From assembly GCA_045598325.1 (NCBI GenBank), contig JAZLLT010000011.1, positions 1 to 39,721 on the forward strand: DNA of 39,721 nucleotides. The letters are read 5' to 3'. The number at the start of each line of letters is the position of its first letter. Within the stretch, counting starts at the first letter, position 1. This DNA comes from RUG14130 sp045598325. Lineage in GTDB: Bacteria > Bacillota > Clostridia > Christensenellales > Aristaeellaceae. Shown here one piece after another: positions 1 to 5,890 of this stretch. Under the pieces are notes generated by a model. It was given only the letters and a program-made list of their open reading frames with translations, ran no database searches and was not told where the DNA came from. The translations under genes and the position numbers were made by a program.

Positions 1-29
1 CGCCCGCAGACCGTCACAGTCTGCGGGCG
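1..29 (-). terminator. Hairpin terminator of the first leader-peptide gene
   Basis: A perfect 11-bp stem (CGCCCGCAGAC with GTCTGCGGGCG) closes a 7-nt loop, ten bases downstream of the stop of the minus-strand peptide gene ending at 39. The plus side has no T-run after the stem; the expected minus-strand T-run would lie just beyond the window edge. Confidence 0.7.
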
Positions 30-38
30 TCGCATATA

Positions 39-230
39 TCAAACGAATTTCTTGTCATCCCCGGTATAAACATGGATTTCATACTCCCCGGGTCCTTCCG
101 GCTTTTTCCAGTCGATCTCACCGGAGCCGCCCGTGATTTCACGCATTTCCTCTTCCGTAAGTTCGGAAAGTTTTTTCCGCAGGGCTTCATATTCCGCCTT
201 GATTGCATTCAGTTCTTCTGCCGTCTTCAT
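39..230 (-). CDS. Short peptide with double-glycine leader (RiPP/bacteriocin-like precursor)
   Basis: The 63-residue product has a charged, helical N-terminal half ending in LSELTEEEMREITGG, the classic form of a double-glycine leader cut by a C39 peptidase/ABC exporter. The remaining core is about 28 residues, acidic, with W, Y and several P/G and no cysteine. The start at 230 is chosen over an in-frame ATG at 251 because AAGGAG sits 6 nt upstream of 230. A strong hairpin follows the stop. No modification enzyme or exporter is visible; they could lie left of the window. The leader class is recognised; the mature product and its activity are not known. Alternative: a small acidic cytosolic protein with a fortuitous GG. 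Confidence 0.7.
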   Translation of the reverse strand: MKTAEELNAIKAEYEALRKKLSELTEEEMREITGGSGEIDWKKPEGPGEYEIHVYTGDDKKFV

Positions 231-256
231 GTTGATCTCCTTCCTGTTCATTCTGT

Positions 257-379
257 TTATTGTTCATACACCATATTATACAATACCGGGGCGAGAATCA
301 CTACCGTTTCTGGAAATTTTCCAGCGGCGTGCCGCTCCCGATGTATAACGCGGATGATGCGTTTTTCCGCGGATGTCAT
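257..379 (-). CDS. Possible 40-residue peptide, doubtful
   Basis: An ATG at 379 opens 40 codons ending at 257, between two leader-peptide genes on the same strand. GGAG precedes the ATG by only 3 nt, which is too close. The product begins with a basic amphipathic stretch (EKRIIRVIHRERHAAGK). The same bases contain a possible TATAAT for the next gene. It has no GG leader. It may be a chance frame or a remnant of a longer gene. Confidence 0.2.
   Translation of the reverse strand: MTSAEKRIIRVIHRERHAAGKFPETVVILAPVLYNMVYEQ
275..280 (-). promoter_or_regulatory. Possible -10 box for the first leader peptide
   Basis: TATAAT reads on the minus strand 44 nt upstream of the start at 230. No good -35 hexamer lies 16-18 nt further upstream, so the gene may instead be co-transcribed from the promoter at 604-632. 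Confidence 0.35.
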
Positions 380-416
380 GAGCTCCGTGAACTGACATGC
401 GCGATAACGGATAGGA

Positions 417-575
417 TCATCCGAGCCGGTGTATCCGGGGTTGATTTCCCGGAAGAACAGCCGGGTTCCAGCTGTACCGGAACTCCGTTCCCTGTTGGGG
501 CTGCGGTATGGTGTGTTCCTCTCCGCCGTTGACCTGCCGGAGTTCTTCATTGTTGACTTCATTCTCTTTTTTCAT
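417..575 (-). CDS. Short peptide with double-glycine leader (RiPP/bacteriocin-like precursor)
   Basis: A 52-residue product whose first 18 residues, MKKENEVNNEELRQVNGG, are a textbook double-glycine leader. The core after GG is about 34 residues, rich in P, Q and N, with two aromatic residues and no cysteine, ending RIHRLG. GGAGG lies 9 nt upstream of the ATG at 575, so the start is secure. The gene is driven by the element at 604-632, which is repeated upstream of the peptide gene at 1693-1845. The leader aligns without gaps to that peptide's N-terminus. Leader-type export is a family inference; activity is unknown. Confidence 0.75.
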   Translation of the reverse strand: MKKENEVNNEELRQVNGGEEHTIPQPQQGTEFRYSWNPAVLPGNQPRIHRLG

Positions 576-603
576 TGATCTGTACCTCCGTAATTTTCAC
601 CTG

Positions 604-632
604 TATATACGACACGGAAAGAGAAATGGCTG
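604..632 (-). promoter_or_regulatory. Shared promoter element of the leader-peptide genes, copy 1
   Basis: On the minus strand CAGCCA, exactly 17 nt, then TATATA, followed by CAGGTG. The same hexamers at the same spacing, with matching flanks (CAGCCATTTC and GTATATACAGGTG), stand at 1912-1940 before another leader-peptide gene. The -10 is 28 nt upstream of the ATG at 575. The -35 position does not fit the TTGACA consensus, so an activator or alternative sigma factor is inferred. Confidence 0.65.
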
Positions 633-757
633 CCAAATCGCAGAAGATATCTACCTCACATTCCTGCTGCGGGCGGGATGGATTTTCTTACCATGCTTCA
701 GGCAGTTGCCGATACCTGTTCTTCAGTGGATGTCGGAGATTTGTAATACTTTGGAAA

Positions 758-786
758 TTGACTTTTCAAGTAAGTGCAGTTAAAAT
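758..786 (+). promoter_or_regulatory. Promoter of the surface-protein gene
   Basis: TTGACT, 17-nt spacer, TAAAAT, ending 28 nt upstream of the ATG at 815. It is divergent from the leader-peptide promoter at 604-632. Confidence 0.7.
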
Positions 787-814
787 AAAAACAGTAGTAT
801 CAGGAGAATTATGT

Positions 815-1441
815 ATGAAGAGGATTATGCGTATCGCCATGCTCATCATGGCATTCACACTGTTTTTTTCCCTGAACGCATTCGCCGAAACCAAAACGGT
901 CACGCTCACTTATGACGATGCTTATTCCATCGTGGGCGATGTTCCCTACAGCTCGCTCAGCAGCTTGGATTTCACCTTCGGCCCGGGCATCAGTGTTCAT
1001 GCGGATCGGGGTTCGCTTCAGGATGACTCATTTAACCTTTATGTTTTCAGCGGCGGAGACAAGGCCGTAACATTCACCGCACCCGCAGACTGGGCGATTC
1101 AGAGCATCTCCTCTACCGGTTCAGGAGATGCCTATCCCATCCCGGTAACGGCTGGTAATTTCTCACACAGCGGAAGCAACTGGCAATGGACAGATACCAC
1201 CGGAAACGGCATGACACAGGTCACCTTCAAAGGCGCTACTTTGAGCGGCGGAGCAAAGATCACCGTCGGTTCGGATATCAACATCACGAATTATTACTCC
1301 GGAAATGATGTCGTAACGATCGTTCTGATGCCCGCTGCCGCCCCCATCACGGGAGACACCACCATGCCCGCCCTGTGGTTCTGTCTGATGCTCGCAAGCG
1401 CCGCGTCCATCCTCGTACTACGTAAACGCACCGTCCGCTGA
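815..1441 (+). CDS. Secreted protein with sortase-type C-terminal sorting signal
   Basis: The 208-residue product starts with a clear signal peptide (MKRIMRIAMLIMAFTLFF..., likely cut after LNAFA). The middle is Ser/Thr/Gly-rich and beta-like, with no family I recognise. The C-terminus has APITGDT near residue 177, a hydrophobic helix beginning ALWFCLML, and the basic tail RKRTVR. This P-x-TGD, hydrophobic span and basic tail is the usual cell-wall sorting signal of Clostridia, a variant of LPXTG. AGGAG lies 8 nt before the ATG at 815; the frame is open further upstream but lacks a better start. It has its own promoter and a strong terminator and is flanked on both sides by leader-peptide genes on the opposite strand. 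No sortase gene is visible. If not anchored, it would be a single-span membrane protein. Confidence 0.75.
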   Translation: MKRIMRIAMLIMAFTLFFSLNAFAETKTVTLTYDDAYSIVGDVPYSSLSSLDFTFGPGISVHADRGSLQDDSFNLYVFSGGDKAVTFTAPADWAIQSISSTGSGDAYPIPVTAGNFSHSGSNWQWTDTTGNGMTQVTFKGATLSGGAKITVGSDINITNYYSGNDVVTIVLMPAAAPITGDTTMPALWFCLMLASAASILVLRKRTVR

Positions 1442-1454
1442 GGCAAAAAATATG

Positions 1455-1492
1455 CAAGCATAGCGCCCGAAATCGGGCGCTATGCTTGTTTT
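1455..1492 (+). terminator. Terminator of the surface-protein gene
   Basis: A perfect 16-bp inverted repeat (1455-1470 with 1473-1488) is followed by TTTTC. An A-run at 1445-1450 would let it also work for the minus strand. Confidence 0.85.
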
Positions 1493-1692
1493 CGAGCACG
1501 CCAAATACTTACCGGGAAAATAACCGTGAACATGAACATACTGTTCCAGCCGAGGAGAAATGTATCTAAGAATGGCCTCAAGCCAAATCGGCTATAGGAC
1601 ATTCTGTGGTATGTATGTCAATCTTTCATAATACCTCTTCCGGCTCTTCAGCATAACCATGAATATCCGGTCAGAAAGACCTTTGTCGTTGT

Positions 1693-1845
1693 TTACTCCT
1701 CTTCTTCGTCTGCGCATTCCATCGTCAGGAAACCGAGTCCGGTGCCGATCACACAGTTTCCGAGGAAAGCCGGCGTGAGAAGTCCCGGGAATCCGTCGTT
1801 GATGTTTCCCGGCATTTCGTCGTTCAAAAGGGCCGCATTTTTCAT
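1693..1845 (-). CDS. Short Gly-rich two-cysteine peptide with leader-like N-terminus
   Basis: A 50-residue product. Its first 18 residues, MKNAALLNDEMPGNINDG, align gap-free with the leader of the peptide at 417-575: identical at M1, K2, N8, E10, N16, G18 and similar at 7, 9 and 15; the GG is DG here. The rest is hydrophobic (LLTPAFLGNCVIGTGLGFL) with two cysteines and a GxGxG-like stretch, then an acidic tail (ADEEEE). This resembles small bacteriocin-type cores. The promoter element matches the one before 575. The weak point is the ribosome site: GGAGGG lies 19 nt upstream of the ATG at 1845, farther than usual, with no ATG/GTG/TTG between. It may be a diverged or decaying member of the set. 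Confidence 0.6.
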   Translation of the reverse strand: MKNAALLNDEMPGNINDGFPGLLTPAFLGNCVIGTGLGFLTMECADEEEE

Positions 1846-1911
1846 GTTGTTTTCGTTGATATTCCCTCCTATTGTCTATTTATGTTCTGTTATTTTTCTG
1901 TCAGACACCTG

Positions 1912-1940
1912 TATATACAAGCAAAAGAACGAAATGGCTG
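1912..1940 (-). promoter_or_regulatory. Shared promoter element of the leader-peptide genes, copy 2
   Basis: Minus strand: CAGCCA, 17 nt, TATATA, with the same extended flanks as the copy at 604-632. The -10 lies 66 nt before the ATG at 1845, leaving a longer 5' leader than in copy 1. Confidence 0.65.
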
Positions 1941-2074
1941 TAAAAACTTACTCTGACCGCAAATTGCTGATGAAGGCTGAAAATGGGCATAAACCGGCTT
2001 GTTTTGACCGTGCCTGATTCGCTTTATCCTGTTCATCTCGCAAAACGCGGTACAGTTTTCGGACAATTACGGAT

Positions 2075-2101
2075 AAAAAAGCCCGACTCTTGCGAATCCG
2101 G
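2075..2101 (-). terminator. Terminator behind the tRNA-Pro fragment
   Basis: Minus strand: CCGGATTC, a GCAA tetraloop, GAGTCGGG (one mismatch, one wobble), then CTTTTTT. It begins 10 nt after the tRNA 3' end and is probably the native tRNA terminator. Confidence 0.75.
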
Positions 2102-2111
2102 TTTTTACCAG

Positions 2112-2153
2112 TCGAGGTAACGGGATTCGAACCCACGGCCTTTGGGTCCCGAA
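2112..2153 (-). pseudogene. 3' fragment of tRNA-Pro(CGG), probable integration scar
   Basis: Read on the minus strand the 42 nt divide exactly into anticodon loop TTCGGGA (anticodon CGG), anticodon 3' stem CCCAA, variable loop AGGCC, T-arm GTGGG-TTCGAAT-CCCGT, acceptor 3' strand TACCTCG and discriminator A: tRNA positions 32 to 73. The five bases before the loop do not pair with CCCAA, and no D-arm or 5' acceptor strand is present, so the 5' half is missing. CCA is not encoded. The break at the anticodon loop, with the native terminator kept, is what a tyrosine-recombinase integration leaves. By this reading the foreign DNA lies on the higher-coordinate side. No intact tRNA-Pro copy was seen elsewhere in the window. 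Confidence 0.75.
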
Positions 2154-2183
2154 AAATGCACGGCTGTCGAGAATAATCCTTGT

Positions 2184-2215
2184 TTATCCGATAGTGACTC
2201 GATTATCCGCGATAG
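2184..2215. repeat. Short direct repeats beside the tRNA scar
   Basis: TTATCCGATAG (2184-2194) and TTATCCGCGATAG (2203-2215) are near-identical and start 19 bp apart; GCGATA recurs again at 2220-2225. Repeats this close to an att scar can be integrase arm sites, which is inference. The rest, to 2406, shows no gene or other signal. Confidence 0.35.
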
Positions 2216-2406
2216 AAAGCGATAAAGCGCGTCACTTCTCGTTTCGCTTTTCCGCTTGCCTACAGCTTGCAGAAAATGAATCCCGGACGGCGCTTTTAGC
2301 ATGTGCGCTAAAGGGTCGTAACCGTTTCAAAATCAATGGCGAAGCTTATTCCTTAACTAAATTCTCGATATAGTGAGTGATTCTTACTATTTTGGTGACC
2401 GTCATG

Positions 2407-3618
2407 TCATAGTGCAGCAATGTTGTCAAGTTTCTCTAAGTCGGCGCAATAACACTTAAATTTGCCTTCCTTTGAAAGAACACAGTACTCTTGGATTGAA
2501 TCCAAATGTTTTCTAACAAGGTAAGGACTTAGCTTAGTAATTCTTGAGAGTTCATTGACTGTTATGCTATCACCTTCACAAACCGAAACCTGTACTAGTA
2601 TGAACAGCAACTGCCGAACATCACTATCACTAATAATTCGGGCAATAGTTTCGTTATAGTGGTTCAAGCGTTTTACTTTCTCATCCAAAAAATGTTGGAC
2701 TTGTTGACATGCCTCGTTAATAAAGCTTAAGAACCCCAATACGAATGATGTAAGATCTCCAAAGTTTCTCTTATCATTAGTATTCTTGAATAGAGTATAA
2801 TACTGATTCCTATTGTTCTTAATAACGTATGATAGGCGTAATGCAACCAATATATGGAATCCGTGGGAAGAAAGCATATAACTACTGATGAAGCGAGTCA
2901 TTCTTCCGTTTCCATTGTAAAATGGATGAATATAGCCAAACAAATAGTGAAATGCACTGATTCGAATCAGTGGATCATAATCACTGTCATTCAGGAAATT
3001 CAAAGCATTTTCCATTGCGCTATTGATTGCTTCTTCCGGGTACAATCCATCGTGTATTGTATGTCCTCCTTTGACAACAGAAACAGTTTTTTTTCGGAAG
3101 TATATACCATCGGGAGTATCTTTGGGATCCTCCTTAGTCACTTCATCCAGTATGAATGAATCATACAAATCGCGTACATCACGGCAAGAGGAAAGAGAAA
3201 TACCTTCATTGGTAATTAGTAATTGATACTTGCGTATCATGCCATCAAACCTCTTGCCTTTTTTTCCATTTTTAACTACCAGCATCTGGTCCTTGATTTC
3301 TTGTCTTGTACTGTGAACATTCTCCATTTCATTTGTTTGATGGATTTCTTCGATCAAAGCTTGCCGAATAAATTGCTGCTTTGCTATTGAAGGAAGCGCC
3401 CGCTCAAGAATAGCTATACTGTGATTTCTATTTCGAATTGAAGCCAGTTCGGAAAGCATTTCATCACAGTATACAATGTATGCAGGTTCTCCATTGATTC
3501 CATTGGATAGATTGATTGTTGAAACACTGCTTCTCAATGAATCAGCGGTAGTCTTGGCAACAGCCATCCCTCCCTTTATTCCAAAGTACATTTTAAACAT
3601 GCCCTCGTATTTTTTCAT
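2407..3618 (-). CDS. Fic family protein (AMP-transferase type) with C-terminal winged helix
   Basis: The 403-residue product contains the Fic active-site motif HPFYNGNGRMTR at 231-242 (family HxFx[D/N]GNGRxxR), so it should transfer AMP or another nucleotide phosphate to target proteins. About 125 residues earlier S103-T-R-Q-E107 fits the (S/T)xxxE inhibitory-helix motif, although the usual G/N after the glutamate is I here. This suggests an intramolecularly restrained (class II) Fic with no separate antitoxin. The last 70 residues look like a winged helix (ITVNELSRITKLSPYLVRKH), so it may bind DNA, perhaps its own operator. GGAGG lies 8 nt before the ATG at 3618. Codon use is AT-rich compared with neighbours and the gene sits next to a tRNA scar, both signs of acquisition. 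The target is unknown. Confidence 0.85.
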   Translation of the reverse strand: MKKYEGMFKMYFGIKGGMAVAKTTADSLRSSVSTINLSNGINGEPAYIVYCDEMLSELASIRNRNHSIAILERALPSIAKQQFIRQALIEEIHQTNEMENVHSTRQEIKDQMLVVKNGKKGKRFDGMIRKYQLLITNEGISLSSCRDVRDLYDSFILDEVTKEDPKDTPDGIYFRKKTVSVVKGGHTIHDGLYPEEAINSAMENALNFLNDSDYDPLIRISAFHYLFGYIHPFYNGNGRMTRFISSYMLSSHGFHILVALRLSYVIKNNRNQYYTLFKNTNDKRNFGDLTSFVLGFLSFINEACQQVQHFLDEKVKRLNHYNETIARIISDSDVRQLLFILVQVSVCEGDSITVNELSRITKLSPYLVRKHLDSIQEYCVLSKEGKFKCYCADLEKLDNIAAL

Positions 3619-3648
3619 CTTTCTTGCCTCCGCTCAGAAGATACAATA

Positions 3649-3677
3649 AGTATACCAGCAATTTTTTTTTGAAGCAA
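3649..3677 (-). promoter_or_regulatory. Promoter of the fic gene
   Basis: Minus strand: TTGCTT, 17 nt including a run of nine A, TATACT; about 30 nt upstream of the ATG at 3618. Confidence 0.65.
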
Positions 3678-3679
3678 GC

Positions 3680-3701
3680 TTGAATTGATATTTCAATTCA
3701 A
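3680..3701. promoter_or_regulatory. Palindromic operator next to the fic promoter
   Basis: A perfect 9-bp inverted repeat, TTGAATTGA-TATT-TCAATTCAA, immediately upstream of the fic -35 box. A further half-site TTGAATTGAA follows around 3717. The position suits an activator, or a repressor that also blocks the promoter. The winged helix of the Fic protein is one candidate ligand. Confidence 0.55.
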
Positions 3702-4160
3702 AAATATCGTAAATTTTGAATTGAATGGGCGGAGCTGTTCATTTTGCAACAAGAAACCTCATTTTTTCTCAGGCGGAAATCTTGGCATAGAAAAAAGGGA
3801 TCCTTCGCAAGGATACGATGATTTTGGCATGTGTGCTATGTGGTCGTTTCTGCCAAGCATGCGTATTAGTCGCAAGGGTAACAGGGTTGAAGCAGAAACT
3901 TGCATTACGCCCCTTTAGCGCGCTCGATTTTGGTCGCGGAGATTTTGCAATAAAATGTCTGAAGATTACCTAAGCTGTCGTGTTTATTCACTTAAACAGG
4001 ACACTTCAAGACATTATAAGCAAATTGAGGTCGCATTTCGAAGCGCATTCTTCAAATATCGTCTTATTATGAGTTCTACAGATAGTACGTTGAATGCGAT
4101 TGCGTACTATATGTAGTACCTATTGCGGACAATTACTCCCGTACCAAATATTCGAACAAA
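3702..4160. other. AT-rich intergenic stretch without a convincing gene
   Basis: About 460 bases with no frame that has both a start and a ribosome site. Visible structure is limited to a small palindrome GTACTA-TATG-TAGTAC at 4104-4119. The composition matches the Fic island, so the acquired segment probably extends to about here. Confidence 0.4.
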
Positions 4161-4193
4161 CGGTCTGCTATGGAATGAATCCAAAGCAGACCG
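4161..4193 (-). terminator. Long hairpin, probable terminator of the carboxypeptidase pair
   Basis: Stem CGGTCTGCT/AGCAGACCG continues across an A-A mismatch into TGGA/TCCA with a 5-nt loop. On the minus strand TTTGTT follows. It lies 79 nt after the stop of the gene ending at 4272. Confidence 0.55.
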
Positions 4194-4271
4194 TGCTAAT
4201 CAATCCGTCTGTCAGCCGGAATATCACAGATTACCATCACATGCCGTTCCGGCTTGCGGCAGGGGATTTCT

Positions 4272-5813
4272 TTACTTCTTGGACGCGGGCTTTTTCGTGC
4301 CCGTCTTGGCTTTTGCCTGCGGATGCTTGCGGAGGTACTCCTCCCGCTGCATCCTGCGCAGGTATTCCTTGCGGCGCTTCTCGTAGGCGGCCTTGCGCTT
4401 TCTGTTGCGCTTGCGGGCGGCGGCGCTGCGGCGCGCGATAAGGAACACGATGATGGCGAGGATGAGGATGTAGAAGATCCACGCGGTAGGATTGCGGCGC
4501 GGCATGAGTTTGGCGAGGAACGGCGCGTTTTCGTCGATCCACTCGTCCATGACCTCGTCCACCGTGGGCGGCTGACGGTCCACGCTGCGGCTGGCAACGA
4601 GGGTGCCTTCGTAGATGTCGCCTTCGAGGGTGGTGAACACGGCTTTGCCCACCACATCGCCCGCCGCCAGAGGCGCGGTCAGAGCGTTTCCGGTGAACTC
4701 CACAGAGATGCGTCCCGCGAAATCTTTGGTGATCTCGGCCAGCTGCTCCTCATCCTCCATCCTGCTCTTCAGATAGCCTTCGCGGTAATCGGAGGGGATG
4801 CCGGTCACATCCAGTTTGAGATAGCCGCCGTTCAGGTCGTTTTCGGCCGCCTTGCTCACCTTGAACGCCAGCAGGCTGTCATCGCACAGCGCGCACAGTT
4901 CCTTGAAGCCGAGGCTCGCATACTGGGCGAAGCCGTACTCGCACAGGCGCTTCGTATCGGTGAACGCTTCCACATAGGTCTTGTCCTTCTCGTCGATCTT
5001 GACGGGATTCAGGGAGACGCTGATGAGGGTCACGCCGTTTTTCTCGGCGGCACCCACGAAGCAGCGGCCCGCGGCGGAATGGAAGCCGGTCTTGACGCCG
5101 ATGCAGGCGGGATAATATAAGGAAGAAGTGGTGAGCAGCGGATCGTACTTCGTCTTGAAGGTCTTGCCGTCCGGCCAGAAGTCGGAGGTCACGGTGTGCT
5201 CGACACAGGCGACGATCTCGCGGAACACAGGATTATGCATGGCGTAGACGGTAATGGCTGCCAGATCCCGGGCGGTGGTGTAGTGGTTCACCTCATGCAG
5301 ACCGTGGGGGTTGGTGAAGTGGGTCGCGGTGCAGCCCAGTTCCGCCGCCTTCTCGTTCATCAATCTAACGAACTGGTTTTCACCGCCCGCCACGAGGATG
5401 GCGACCGCCAGAGCGGCGTCGTTGCCGCTGGCCAGCATCATGCCGTAGAGCAGGTCGTCAAACAGCATCCTGTCGCCGGAAGTGATGCCCATCTTGGAGG
5501 AATCGCTGGAGACGGCGATTCCGTTGGGGATGGTGATGTAGGTGCCCATGAGGTCGCTTTCGAGCCCCAGAATACAGGTCATGATCTTCGTGGTGGACGC
5601 GGGATAGCGGCGGGTGTCCGCCTCTTTCTCAAACAGCACATCCCCCGTGGTCATGTTGACGAGGAAACAACTGCGTCCGTACAAATGCCCCGCCTCCAGA
5701 TTTTCGGGCGCGGACGCCGCGTAGTCGGCGGGCGTCACGGCATAACAGACCGTGCTGAGCAGAAGCAGAAGCGCCAGCAGGACGGATACGATTCTCACGC
5801 GATGATCAAACAA
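4272..5813 (-). CDS. D-alanyl-D-alanine carboxypeptidase (S11 family) with C-terminal membrane anchor
   Basis: Removes the terminal D-Ala from peptidoglycan pentapeptides outside the membrane. The 513-residue product has an N-terminal signal/anchor helix (about 8-25) and the three penicillin-binding motifs: S73-T-T-K76, S129-G-N131 and K241-T-G243. A PBP5-type C-terminal beta domain (about 280-410) is followed by a transmembrane helix near 445-465 (AWIFYILILAIIVFLIA) and a strongly basic tail of about 45 residues ending in PASKK. DacF-like enzymes usually end in an amphipathic helix, so the true span plus long Lys/Arg tail is unusual. The start is TTG at 5813: GGAGG lies 8 nt upstream and no better start exists. 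It follows a second S11 gene by 77 nt on the same strand, probably as an operon. Confidence 0.9.
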   Translation of the reverse strand: MFDHRVRIVSVLLALLLLLSTVCYAVTPADYAASAPENLEAGHLYGRSCFLVNMTTGDVLFEKEADTRRYPASTTKIMTCILGLESDLMGTYITIPNGIAVSSDSSKMGITSGDRMLFDDLLYGMMLASGNDAALAVAILVAGGENQFVRLMNEKAAELGCTATHFTNPHGLHEVNHYTTARDLAAITVYAMHNPVFREIVACVEHTVTSDFWPDGKTFKTKYDPLLTTSSLYYPACIGVKTGFHSAAGRCFVGAAEKNGVTLISVSLNPVKIDEKDKTYVEAFTDTKRLCEYGFAQYASLGFKELCALCDDSLLAFKVSKAAENDLNGGYLKLDVTGIPSDYREGYLKSRMEDEEQLAEITKDFAGRISVEFTGNALTAPLAAGDVVGKAVFTTLEGDIYEGTLVASRSVDRQPPTVDEVMDEWIDENAPFLAKLMPRRNPTAWIFYILILAIIVFLIARRSAAARKRNRKRKAAYEKRRKEYLRRMQREEYLRKHPQAKAKTGTKKPASKK

Positions 5814-5890
5814 GGTCTTTACCTCCGGAAATTCGTAAGGTCGATTTTACCACGGAACGGCATCCGTGAATAGCAAAGGCGGGTTAAGAT

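Noticed and set aside
1493..1692. Short frames between the surface-protein terminator and the third peptide gene
   Set aside because: None has start, ribosome site and meaningful length; a basic minus-strand stretch (RKRYYERLTYIPQNVL) could be a gene remnant but cannot be assigned.
626..2017. Conserved ATGGCTG in both copies of the shared element, as starts of plus-strand peptides (MAAK, MAVK)
   Set aside because: Similarity stops after four codons, the frames have different lengths, and the conserved hexamer spacing fits minus-strand promoters better.
2105..2302. Minus-strand frame ending GRGFESRYLDW, resembling an integrase tail
   Set aside because: Its last residues are simply the translation of the tRNA-Pro 3' fragment; no ribosome site and no recombinase motif.
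2112..2500. The T-arm-like sequence as the 3' end of a tmRNA
   Set aside because: It continues upstream into a correct tRNA-Pro anticodon loop, and no tmRNA 5' half or tag sequence is found within the next 400 bases.
3955..4116. 53-codon plus-strand frame as a small antitoxin for Fic
   Set aside because: GGAG lies 13 nt from the ATG, the region is AT-rich where such frames arise by chance, and no family is recognisable.
2050..4136. GTAC-N6-CGGACAATTAC at 2050-2070 and 4116-4136 as direct repeats flanking the Fic island
   Set aside because: An 11-base match between two 2-kb stretches is close to chance, and similarity does not extend outward. The tRNA scar is the better boundary on the left.
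5852..5869. CACGGA/TCCGTG inverted repeat between the two carboxypeptidase genes as a terminator
   Set aside because: Only 6 bp of stem and no T-run on either strand; the genes are more likely co-transcribed.
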